In this document: positions 19,085 to 26,593 of the stretch, in pieces
How positions within the stretch are numbered: the stretch's first letter is position 1
Layout of the letters: each line of letters starts with the position of its first letter
Source: Devosia elaeis
GTDB taxonomy: Bacteria; Pseudomonadota; Alphaproteobacteria; Rhizobiales; Devosiaceae
Direction: 5' to 3'
Assembly: GCF_001650025.1 (NCBI RefSeq)
Contig: NZ_LVVY01000119.1
Coordinates: 43,067 to 107,066, forward strand
Length of the DNA stretch: 64,000 bases
Notes under the pieces: generated by a model
Databases searched by the model: none
The model's input: only the letters and a program-made list of their open reading frames with translations
Told to the model about the DNA's origin: nothing
Translations under genes and position numbers: made by a program

Positions 19085-21385
19085 TCAATTGCGAAGTGGC
19101 TTGCCGGTCCCGATCATGTGGCGGATGCGGTCCTGGCTTTCTCTGGTCGAGAGCAGCGCAATGAACGCCTCCCGTTCGAGATTCATCACTGTTTCCTCGC
19201 TCATTTCCCGCAATGGGTCGCCATCGGCGCCGCCGGTCAGCACCTTTATCAGTTCGTCGCCGATCAGCCGATCATGGGGCGACGCCGTTCCGGCCGCCTG
19301 CGCCGCCTCCAGCATGTTGCGCAGGGCCGAGGCGCCCGAGGGCCCCGACAGCGCCAGGGCCGGCGCCTGAGGCGGCCTATAGCCTTCTGCCAGCGACAGC
19401 GCCCGCGCCTTGGCGTCCGCCAGCAGCCGCGTCCGGTTCATCGTGATCCCGTCATCCGGCCGCAGGAAACCAATATTTCTGGCGTCATGCGCACTGCGCG
19501 ACTGCGTGGCGGAGCCGATCAGGTCGAACACGGCAATCGCGGGGGCGCTCGGCCCGCGCATGATCTGACGCGCGCTGGCCGCACGCAGCAGCATTTCCTT
19601 GCACCCACCCCAGCCCGGAACGAGGCCCACGCGCGGCTCGACCAATCCGATCTGGCTTTCCGCATGGGCCTGAATGGCGGCGCAATGCAGGAGCAGTTCG
19701 CAGCCCCCGCCCAGGGCAAAGCCTGCCACCGCCCCGACAATGGGAATGGGCGCATATTTTATGGCCGACATCACCGATTGGCCCCGCGCGATCAGATACC
19801 CCGCCGCCGACCAATTGCCGGCCTCGGCGAGCGCCAGAATATGGCCGAGATCGGCGCCCACGGAGAAGTTGGCGCCATCCGATCCGATGACCAGACCCGC
19901 AAAACGCTCTGCGGCGATGGCGACGAGTTCATCGAGGGCATCCAGGGCCCCGGCATTGAGCACGTTCATCTTGGTGCGCAATTCGATGCCCCCGACCCCG
20001 TCCCCGAAATCCCACAGCGCCGCATGGTCGCCGCTCATCCGGACGGGTTCGCCGCGCCGGGCCAGGCCGGCAATGGTCAGGACGCCCGAGGGCTCCGGCA
20101 TGGGCGTGTAAGGGCCATTCGGCTGCAAGACGGCCAGTTCGCCCGCGTCCAGCCGGTAGAAGCCACTCCGCTCGATCGCCAGGGACAAAAGGGCGGGCAC
20201 CGGCTCACCGATCTCGCGGAGCGCTTCGGCCACCCATTGGGCGCCGCAGCGGTCGATCAATTCGAATGGCCCCTGTTTCCACGCATATCCCAGCCGCATG
20301 GCCGCATCGACAGCGGCCGGATCGTCGGCGATTTCGGGCACCAGGTGGGCCGCATAGGCCATGGTCTTCAGCATGACGCGCGCCGCGTAGCGCCCTGCCC
20401 TGGCCGGATGCGCCATCAGCGCAGCCGGGTCCCCCCCACTGGCGGCAAGGCTGTCCGGCACCGGCCGCGCGGCGGGGTGATAAGCGCCGGTCGCCAGGTC
20501 GAAGACCTCCAGCGTCTTCCGGTCTGCGCCCATGCGGTAAAAGCCGCCGCCGCCCTTTCGCCCCGTCCGGCCGGCCGCGATCATGCCGCCAATGATGGCG
20601 GGCCCGGCCTCATAGGCCTGGATCGGATCGCCCGCAGGCAGCGCCTTTTGCAGGCTCTCCAGGATTTGCGGCACCAGATCGATGCCGATCAGGTCGAGCA
20701 GCCCGAAAGCGGCTGTTCGGGGAATGCCGAAGGGCGCGCCCAGAACCGCGTCCGCTTCTTCCACCGACAGGCCGAGGGCCAGCGCTTCGTTCTGCGCCGC
20801 CGCGAGCCAGAAACAGCCGATGCGGTTGGCGATGAAACCCGGCCGGTCCTTGCAGTCGATCACGCCCTTGCCCAGGTGGATATCGGCGAAGCGGCGTATC
20901 GTCTCGGCCACATCCGAACGGGTCGCGGGACCCGAAACCAGTTCCAGCAATTGCATCTGTCGTGGCGGATTGAAGAAATGCGTCACGAGGAAATGTTCGG
21001 CGAAACCGGCGGAAACCGTCTCGGTCAACTGCGCCAGCGGAAGGCTCGACGTGTTCGAGGAGACGATGGCGCCCGGCTTTCGCACCGTCTCGATGGCCGC
21101 ATAGAGCTGGCGCTTGACCTCGACACGCTCGGCAACGGCCTCCACGATCCAGTCGGCGTCGGCCAGCAGTTCCAGGTCATCGCCCACCGAACCGGTGATG
21201 ATCCTGCTGGCCAGGGACGGATGCATGAGCCCGGTCTTTTTCTGTCGCTCGAGCCCCGCCGCGGCCAGGTCGGCGCTGACATCGAGCAGGACCACGTCCA
21301 GCCCCGCATTGGCGAGATGAGCCGCGATGCCCGCCCCCATGGTTCCCGCCCCTATGACCGCCGCTCTGTTAATGGCGTTCATCAT
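19085..21385 (-). CDS. Bifunctional 3-hydroxyacyl-CoA dehydrogenase / enoyl-CoA hydratase
   Basis: Beta-oxidation enzyme of 766 residues with the dehydrogenase first and the hydratase last, the reverse of E. coli FadB/FadJ. The NAD site AAVIGAGTMGAGIAAHLANAG is at the N-terminus, followed by the 3HCDH domains (HFFNPPRQMQLLELV and IANRIG). The crotonase domain lies at roughly 480-700, with the oxyanion segment GADLGHIL, GGGCELLLHC and GLVEPRVGLVPGWGG. The two glutamates that act in hydratases (in GGGCE and in LVEPR) are both present. The first ATG at 21385 overlaps the thiolase stop as ATGA. It should convert enoyl-CoA to 3-ketoacyl-CoA for that thiolase. Confidence 0.92.
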   Translation of the reverse strand: MMNAINRAAVIGAGTMGAGIAAHLANAGLDVVLLDVSADLAAAGLERQKKTGLMHPSLASRIITGSVGDDLELLADADWIVEAVAERVEVKRQLYAAIETVRKPGAIVSSNTSSLPLAQLTETVSAGFAEHFLVTHFFNPPRQMQLLELVSGPATRSDVAETIRRFADIHLGKGVIDCKDRPGFIANRIGCFWLAAAQNEALALGLSVEEADAVLGAPFGIPRTAAFGLLDLIGIDLVPQILESLQKALPAGDPIQAYEAGPAIIGGMIAAGRTGRKGGGGFYRMGADRKTLEVFDLATGAYHPAARPVPDSLAASGGDPAALMAHPARAGRYAARVMLKTMAYAAHLVPEIADDPAAVDAAMRLGYAWKQGPFELIDRCGAQWVAEALREIGEPVPALLSLAIERSGFYRLDAGELAVLQPNGPYTPMPEPSGVLTIAGLARRGEPVRMSGDHAALWDFGDGVGGIELRTKMNVLNAGALDALDELVAIAAERFAGLVIGSDGANFSVGADLGHILALAEAGNWSAAGYLIARGQSVMSAIKYAPIPIVGAVAGFALGGGCELLLHCAAIQAHAESQIGLVEPRVGLVPGWGGCKEMLLRAASARQIMRGPSAPAIAVFDLIGSATQSRSAHDARNIGFLRPDDGITMNRTRLLADAKARALSLAEGYRPPQAPALALSGPSGASALRNMLEAAQAAGTASPHDRLIGDELIKVLTGGADGDPLREMSEETVMNLEREAFIALLSTRESQDRIRHMIGTGKPLRN

Positions 21386-22491
21386 ACGCGCTCCAGCACC
21401 ATGGCAATGCCCTGGCCGCCGCCGATGCATTGGGTGGCGAGCGCATAGCGACCGCCGGTTTCCACCAATTGCCGCGTCGCCGCGCCGACCAGCCGGCCGC
21501 CGGTGGCGCCAAGCGGATGGCCCAGGGCAATGGCCCCGCCGTCGCGGTTGAGGCGGGCCGGATCGATATCGAGATCCCGGCAGCAGGCCAAAACCTGCAC
21601 GGCGAAGGCCTCGTTCATTTCGACGACATCGAGATCATCGGCGCCGATGCCGGCCCGGTTCAGCGCCTTGCGGGTCGCGGCCACCGGCCCGATCCCCATG
21701 ATTTCCGGATCGCAGCCGGAGACGGCGTAGCCGGCGATGCGCGCCATAGGCGTGAGGCCGAAACGCGCCACCGCATCTGCCGAAGCGATCAGGAGAGCCG
21801 TGGCGCCGTCGGTAAGCGGAGATGCATTGCCGGCACTCACCGATCCGTCTTCCTTGAAAACGGTCTTCAGCGTCGCGAGTTTTTCGAGGCTGGTATCGGG
21901 ACGAAGACAGCCATCGACCGCGACTTCGCCGACGGCGACGATATCGGCCGACGGTGCGGCCGCGGCGCGGCGCTGGCTTTCCAGGGCATAGGCATCCTGT
22001 TCCTGCCGTGAAATGCCATAGCGTTCCGCCAGGTTTTCCGCGGTCAACCCCATATTGAGAAAGGCCGCTCGAATTGGATCGGGCCAGGCTGGATTGGGCA
22101 TGGGATTGAACCCCATCATCGGCACGCGCGACATCGATTCCACGCCGCCGGCAAGAAACAGATCCCCTGCCCCCATGGCGATGGCGCCGCCGGCCATTTG
22201 CACCGCCTGCATGGACGAACCGCACCAGCGATTGACCACACAGCCCCCCACGCTATCGGGCAGGCCGGCAATGCGCGCGGCGCAACGCCCTATATTGAGG
22301 CCCTGCTCGCCTTCGGGAAAGGCGCAGCCGACAACGACGTCTTCGATGGCCTCGGCATCGATGGCGTTGCGCTCGACAATCGCCCGCAGGATCGTGGCCA
22401 GGAGATCGTCGGGCCGCACCATGGCGAGCGCGCCGCGCCTGGCCGGCGTAAAAGGGGACCGTGCATAATCCACGATATAGGCTTGGCTCAT
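21382..22491 (-). CDS. Acetyl-CoA acyltransferase (thiolase)
   Basis: Cytoplasmic thiolase of 369 residues that cleaves 3-ketoacyl-CoA with CoA to acetyl-CoA or propionyl-CoA and a shortened acyl-CoA. The active-site cysteine is in NRWCGSSMQAVQMAG, the asparagine-glutamate motif is NEAF, the histidine is in GGAIALGHPLGATG and the second cysteine is in ATQCIGGGQG. All key residues are present and the length is slightly below the usual 390. It follows the APH-type kinase gene by 27 bp and is coupled to the next gene by overlap. Confidence 0.93.
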   Translation of the reverse strand: MSQAYIVDYARSPFTPARRGALAMVRPDDLLATILRAIVERNAIDAEAIEDVVVGCAFPEGEQGLNIGRCAARIAGLPDSVGGCVVNRWCGSSMQAVQMAGGAIAMGAGDLFLAGGVESMSRVPMMGFNPMPNPAWPDPIRAAFLNMGLTAENLAERYGISRQEQDAYALESQRRAAAAPSADIVAVGEVAVDGCLRPDTSLEKLATLKTVFKEDGSVSAGNASPLTDGATALLIASADAVARFGLTPMARIAGYAVSGCDPEIMGIGPVAATRKALNRAGIGADDLDVVEMNEAFAVQVLACCRDLDIDPARLNRDGGAIALGHPLGATGGRLVGAATRQLVETGGRYALATQCIGGGQGIAMVLERV

Positions 22492-22518
22492 CGACGCGGC
22501 TCCGGGCGAGGTTCGAGG

Positions 22519-23547
22519 TCAGAAACGGCCATGGCTTTCAGCGCCCTCGATCACTTCGAGCGCGCGGGCGGCGAAGCGGCCCGCCAGTGGCCCCACGGCT
22601 TCGGCATTGGTGGCAACCGCATTGCCGCCGCGCACGCGATCGGCAATGCCCACGAAAATCACCGCGAAGCGGAACAGGGCAAAAGCGACATGGAAAGGCA
22701 GGAGCGGCGTGTCTGAGCCCACATGCCGGTAATAATGCGCGCAGAACTCGGCCTGCCCGGGAATACCGAGACCGGTGCCCAGCCCCAGGATGCCGCCATA
22801 TTCGTCCGGCGCCGTGTGCCAGGGCATGCAGCAGAAGCCGAGGTCGGCATAGGGATGGCCTAGCGTGGACAATTCCCAGTCCAGGATGCCGATAACGCGC
22901 GGCTCGGTGGGATGAAACAGCATATTGCCCAGCCGGAAATCGCCATGGGCTATGGTGATTTTGCCGTCATCGGGCGGCATCAGGCCCGGCAGGAGCGCCA
23001 CCAATTGGTCCAGCGCCGCAATCGGCTCGCCGGTGGACTCTTTATATTGCCGGCTCCAGCGGGAAATCTGCCGCTCGAAATAATTGCCCGGGCGGCCATA
23101 ATCGCCCAGGCCGACCGTTTCGGGCACCACCGAATGCAGCTTAGCCAGGGCTTCCGCCATGGCGAAATAGATGCCGCGCCGTTCGTCCGGCGCCATGCCC
23201 GGCAGGGCACAATCGTCGAAAACCCGGCCCTCCAGCCGTTCCATGAGGTAGAACGGCGTATCGAGCACGTCGGTCTCGCTGTGGAACAGAATGGGACGCG
23301 GCACCGGCACGTCAGTCGGCGCCAGAGCCTGGAGCACGCGGAACTCACGATCGATCGCGTGGGCGCCGCGCAGGATCGGGCCGGATGGCTGCTTGCGCAG
23401 CACCATGCGCTGCCCCGCATAATCGACGAAGAAGGTGGGGTTCGATTGCCCGCCGGAAATCTTCTGGCAGTGCGGCGCATCGGCGGCGCCGAAGCGGCCG
23501 GCCAGAAAATCGTGCAGTGCCTGCAATTGCTCTTCGGTCACGCTCAT
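22519..23547 (-). CDS. APH-fold phosphotransferase (LvaA/ACAD10-11-kinase-like)
   Basis: Kinase-fold protein of 342 residues from the aminoglycoside-phosphotransferase superfamily. The ATP-binding lysine region is MVLRKQPSG, the catalytic loop is HGDFRLGNMLFH and the metal motif is GILDWELSTLG, all intact. It sits between an acyl-CoA dehydrogenase and a thiolase, the same partnership as in the mammalian ACAD10/ACAD11 fusions and in the Pseudomonas levulinate operon. There LvaA phosphorylates 4-hydroxyacyl-CoA so that the ACAD-like partner can remove the phosphate. That role is therefore more likely here than antibiotic resistance. It starts 17 bp after the dehydrogenase gene. Confidence 0.85.
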   Translation of the reverse strand: MSVTEEQLQALHDFLAGRFGAADAPHCQKISGGQSNPTFFVDYAGQRMVLRKQPSGPILRGAHAIDREFRVLQALAPTDVPVPRPILFHSETDVLDTPFYLMERLEGRVFDDCALPGMAPDERRGIYFAMAEALAKLHSVVPETVGLGDYGRPGNYFERQISRWSRQYKESTGEPIAALDQLVALLPGLMPPDDGKITIAHGDFRLGNMLFHPTEPRVIGILDWELSTLGHPYADLGFCCMPWHTAPDEYGGILGLGTGLGIPGQAEFCAHYYRHVGSDTPLLPFHVAFALFRFAVIFVGIADRVRGGNAVATNAEAVGPLAGRFAARALEVIEGAESHGRF

Positions 23548-23564
23548 CCTCCCCGGACCTGGTT

Positions 23565-24782
23565 TCAGCCGGCCTCGGCCTCGGCCACGGGCCAGGTCCA
23601 GAACTGGCGCCCCTCACCGGCCAGGAAGCGGTTGAGCACCATTTTGTGCACCTCGTCCGCGCCGTCCACGAGCCGAGCCTGGCGGGCATAGCGGTAAATC
23701 CATTCCAGCACCGTATCGGCGGAATAGCCGCGCGCGCCGTTGATCTGGATGGCCCGATCCGCCGCATCGTGCAGCACATTGGCCACCTGGACCTTGGCCA
23801 TCGACACTTCCTTGCGGGCAAAGCCGCCCCGATCGAGTTCCCAGGCCGCCTTCATCACCAGGAGCCGCCCGACCTCAATACGCATCGCCAGGTCGCCCAG
23901 CATCAACTGGATGCTTTCGCGATCGGCCAGGCGCATGCCGAAGCCATGGCGCTCGACGGCATAGGCCTGGGCGATTTCGAGGCAGCGCTTGGAGAGACCG
24001 AGCCAGCGCATGCAATGGGTAAGGCGGGCCGGGCCGAGCCGCGCCTGGGTCACCTTCATGCCGCGCCCCTCGCCCAAGAGGATATCGTCCTCCGACACTT
24101 CCAGCCCGTCGAACGCGATCTCGCAATGGCCGCCATGTTCTTCGGGGCCCATGATCTCGATGCGGCGTACGATCTCCCAGCCGGGCTGATCCTTGTGGAA
24201 CATGAAGGCGGTGAGGCCATGGCGCGGATCGTCGGAGGTGCGCGCGATCACGGTGAAATGGCTGGCCTCGGCCGCGCCGGTGATGAACCACTTCCGGCCG
24301 GTGATGACATATTTATCGCCGCGCTTTTCTGCGCGGGTACGGATCATGGAAGGGTCCGAACCACCGCCCGGCGCCGGCTCCGTCATGGCAAAAGCCGAGC
24401 GGACCGAGCCGTCGACGATGGGCTTCAGCCATTTCTCGCGCTGTGCCGGAGTGCCCAGCGCTTCCAGCATCATCATGTTGCCGTCGTCAGGCGCGGCGGA
24501 ATTGAACACGACAGGCCCGAAAATGGAGCGGTTCATCTCCTCGTAGAACACAGCCATGCCGACCTTGCCGAGCCCCGCCCCGCCCGTTTCCGGCTTGAGC
24601 TGCAGGCACCACAGGCCCTCGGATCGAGCCTTGGCGCGCAAGGCCGCCAGCAGATCCAGCCTGATATTGCCATGCGCATCAAAGGAGGCGCGCTCGCTTT
24701 CGAGCGGCAGGATTTCGCTATCGACGAAATGGCCGATACGCCGCCGGTAATCCTCGATCCGGGGCGAAATCTTAAAATCCAT
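23565..24782 (-). CDS. Acyl-CoA dehydrogenase, ACAD10/11- and LvaC-like
   Basis: FAD-dependent dehydrogenase-fold enzyme of 405 residues. FAD and substrate motifs are visible: AMTEPAPGGGSDPSMIRTRAE, RKWFITGAAEASHFTVIARTSD and the C-terminal INGARGYSADTVLEWIYRYARQARLVDGADEVHKM. That C-terminal form and the adjacent APH-type kinase place it with the ACAD10/11-LvaC branch. It would act on phosphorylated 4-hydroxyacyl-CoA to give an enoyl-CoA, as well as or instead of classical dehydrogenation. The ATG at 24782 has AAGGACC upstream and follows the SDR gene by 9 bp. The assignment to the branch is from recognition of motifs and context and was not tested by alignment. Confidence 0.87.
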   Translation of the reverse strand: MDFKISPRIEDYRRRIGHFVDSEILPLESERASFDAHGNIRLDLLAALRAKARSEGLWCLQLKPETGGAGLGKVGMAVFYEEMNRSIFGPVVFNSAAPDDGNMMMLEALGTPAQREKWLKPIVDGSVRSAFAMTEPAPGGGSDPSMIRTRAEKRGDKYVITGRKWFITGAAEASHFTVIARTSDDPRHGLTAFMFHKDQPGWEIVRRIEIMGPEEHGGHCEIAFDGLEVSEDDILLGEGRGMKVTQARLGPARLTHCMRWLGLSKRCLEIAQAYAVERHGFGMRLADRESIQLMLGDLAMRIEVGRLLVMKAAWELDRGGFARKEVSMAKVQVANVLHDAADRAIQINGARGYSADTVLEWIYRYARQARLVDGADEVHKMVLNRFLAGEGRQFWTWPVAEAEAG

Positions 24783-24791
24783 GATGGGTCC

Positions 24792-25544
24792 TTACAATGA
24801 CGAGACGAGGTGGCCGCCGTCGACGGCCAGGGCGGCACCGGTGATGTAGCGGCCGGCATCCGAGCACAGCAGCAACAGGGCGCCGTCCAGATCGGTCGGC
24901 TGGCCCAGCCGGCGCTGCGGAATGCGGCGGATCAGCGCCTGGCCATCCTCGCCGGCGAAGAAATCGCGATTGAGATCGGTCTCGATATAGCCGGGGCATA
25001 GCGCGTTGACGCGAATGCCGTGGCGCGCCCATTCGAGCGCCAGCGCCTTGGTCATCTGCACCGTGCCGGCCTTGGAAGCGGCATAGGCGGCGAGATTGCC
25101 CGCCACGCGCAGGCCCAGGATGGACGCGATATTGACGATGGCGCCCTCGAGGCCAGCGGCCTGCATGCGCCGCGCGACGGCCTGCGCCATCAGGAAACCG
25201 CCCTTGAGATTGGTGTCGATCACATCGTCCCAATCGGCCTCGCTCAAATCCAGCGCCCGCTTCGCAACGCTGATGCCGGCATTGTTGACGAGAATGTCGA
25301 CGTCCGAGGCGAGATTGCCTACCACCTCGGCGACCGAATGCGCATCCGCGACATCGAGGATGACAGGCGCAGCCTTGCCGCCCGCCGCCGCGATTTCGGC
25401 GCAGGCCCGCTCCAGCACATCGCCACGCCGCGCCGCCAGCAGCACATTGGCGCCCTGCCGCGCCAGCAGCCGGGCGAAATGCAGGCCCAGCCCGCCGGAA
25501 GCGCCGGTTACCAGCGCGGTCCTGCCGGAAATATCCTCGAACAT
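24792..25544 (-). CDS. Short-chain dehydrogenase/reductase (SDR)
   Basis: NAD(P)-dependent oxidoreductase of 250 residues with the classical SDR signatures: TGASGGLGLHFA for the nucleotide, NNAG, the serine in NIASILG and YAASK with catalytic Tyr and Lys. First gene of the acyl-CoA operon. In the P. putida levulinate operon an SDR (LvaD) interconverts 4-keto- and 4-hydroxyacyl-CoA, so this enzyme may supply the 4-hydroxy substrate for the kinase downstream; another hydroxyl oxidation is possible. The ATG at 25544 has GGGAGGACGGGAG upstream; the open frame upstream of it crosses the promoter and operator and is not coding. Confidence 0.9.
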   Translation of the reverse strand: MFEDISGRTALVTGASGGLGLHFARLLARQGANVLLAARRGDVLERACAEIAAAGGKAAPVILDVADAHSVAEVVGNLASDVDILVNNAGISVAKRALDLSEADWDDVIDTNLKGGFLMAQAVARRMQAAGLEGAIVNIASILGLRVAGNLAAYAASKAGTVQMTKALALEWARHGIRVNALCPGYIETDLNRDFFAGEDGQALIRRIPQRRLGQPTDLDGALLLLCSDAGRYITGAALAVDGGHLVSSL

Positions 25545-25561
25545 TCTCCCGTCCTCCCATA

Positions 25562-25580
25562 TTTTTCGAACGAGCGCTCG
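25562..25580. promoter_or_regulatory. Copy 2 of the 19-bp TetR-type operator
   Basis: Exact repeat of the 19-mer at 18318-18336, with palindromic core CGAGCGCTCG. It lies 18 bp upstream of the SDR start codon and just downstream of the predicted -10 box, the usual place for a repressor site. Confidence 0.65.
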
Positions 25581-25582
25581 AT

Positions 25583-25611
25583 TTACTAACGTGCAGCCCG
25601 GCCCTTGACAA
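25583..25611 (-). promoter_or_regulatory. Candidate promoter of the acyl-CoA operon
   Basis: On the minus strand TTGTCA (25611-25606), a 17-bp spacer, then TAGTAA (25588-25583). The -35 differs from consensus by one base; the -10 is weaker. The plus strand has TTGACA at 25605-25610 over the same bases, so the -35 regions of the two divergent transcripts may overlap. Confidence 0.5.
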
Positions 25612-25672
25612 GTGCCCTCGTTCATTCCGACAACAGCGTCATCGCGGAAACAAGCGTTTGCGGGAGAAGCAT

Positions 25673-26569
25673 ATGACGGCCCAGATACCATTCGCTACCG
25701 ACCTCTCGCTCGCGCCGGAGGTGACGGCCTTTTTCGATGCGCCCACGAACACGATTTCCTACGTGGTCAAGGACCCGCATTCGGCCGCCTGCGCGGTGAT
25801 CGACTCCGTCATGGACATCGACTACGCGGCCGGCCGCATCACCTATGAGGGGGCCGATCGGATCATCGCCTTCATCGCCGAGAACCGGCTAAATCTGGAC
25901 TGGCTGATCGAAACGCATGTCCATGCGGACCATTTGTCGGCCGCGCCCTATATCCAGTCCAAACTGGGCGGCAAGCTTGGGATCGGCGAGAACATCACCC
26001 TGGTGCAGGAAACCTTCGGCAAGATTTTCAACGAAGGCACCGAATTCCAGCGCGACGGCAGCCAGTTCGACAGGCTGTTCAAGGATGGCGATACCTATCG
26101 CATCGGCACGATGGAGGCGCATGTCCTGCACACGCCGGGGCATACGCCGGCCTGCATGACGCATGTGATCGGCAATGCCGCTTTCGTCGGCGATACCCTG
26201 TTCATGCCCGATGGCGGCTCGGCTCGCGCCGATTTCCCCGGCGGCGATGCCCGCACGCTCTACCGTTCAATCCAGCGTGTGCTCGCCCTGCCCCGCGAGA
26301 TGCGCCTGTTCATGTGCCACGATTACGGCCCCAATGGCCGCGACATCCAGTGGGAAACCAGCGTCGGCGACGAGATCGACCACAATATCCATGTGGGACA
26401 CGGCACCAGCGAAGACGATTTCGTGCGCATGCGCGAGGCGCGCGACGCGACCCTGCCCATGCCCCGCCTGATCATCCCGTCGCTGCAGGTCAATATGCGC
26501 GCCGGCAAGCTGCCGCCTAAGGACGAGAGCGGCAAAACCTTCCTCAAGGTGCCCGTCAACGGTCTCTGA
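25673..26569 (+). CDS. MBL-fold metallohydrolase, persulfide dioxygenase-like
   Basis: Metallo-beta-lactamase-fold enzyme of 298 residues. The metal motif is THVHADHLSAAPYIQ (His82, His84, Asp86, His87), followed by HTPGHTPACMTHVIG, FVGDTLFMPDGGSARADFPGG and a late histidine in CHDYGPNGRD. The FPGGDARTLYRSIQRVLALP segment is characteristic of ETHE1/SdoA/Blh-type persulfide dioxygenases, which use one mononuclear iron to oxidise glutathione persulfide to sulfite. The ATG at 25673 has GGGAG upstream. A SulP anion transporter begins 24 bp downstream, an arrangement often seen in sulfide-detoxifying operons. No BigR-like regulator lies next to it here. Confidence 0.88.
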   Translation: MTAQIPFATDLSLAPEVTAFFDAPTNTISYVVKDPHSAACAVIDSVMDIDYAAGRITYEGADRIIAFIAENRLNLDWLIETHVHADHLSAAPYIQSKLGGKLGIGENITLVQETFGKIFNEGTEFQRDGSQFDRLFKDGDTYRIGTMEAHVLHTPGHTPACMTHVIGNAAFVGDTLFMPDGGSARADFPGGDARTLYRSIQRVLALPREMRLFMCHDYGPNGRDIQWETSVGDEIDHNIHVGHGTSEDDFVRMREARDATLPMPRLIIPSLQVNMRAGKLPPKDESGKTFLKVPVNGL

Positions 26570-26593
26570 CCGCCGCACCACCCGGAGCACGTC

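Noticed and set aside
22519..23547. Reading the APH-fold gene as an aminoglycoside resistance gene
   Set aside because: It sits inside a beta-oxidation operon next to an ACAD10/11-like dehydrogenase, and its sequence style is that of the LvaA/ACAD-linked kinases.
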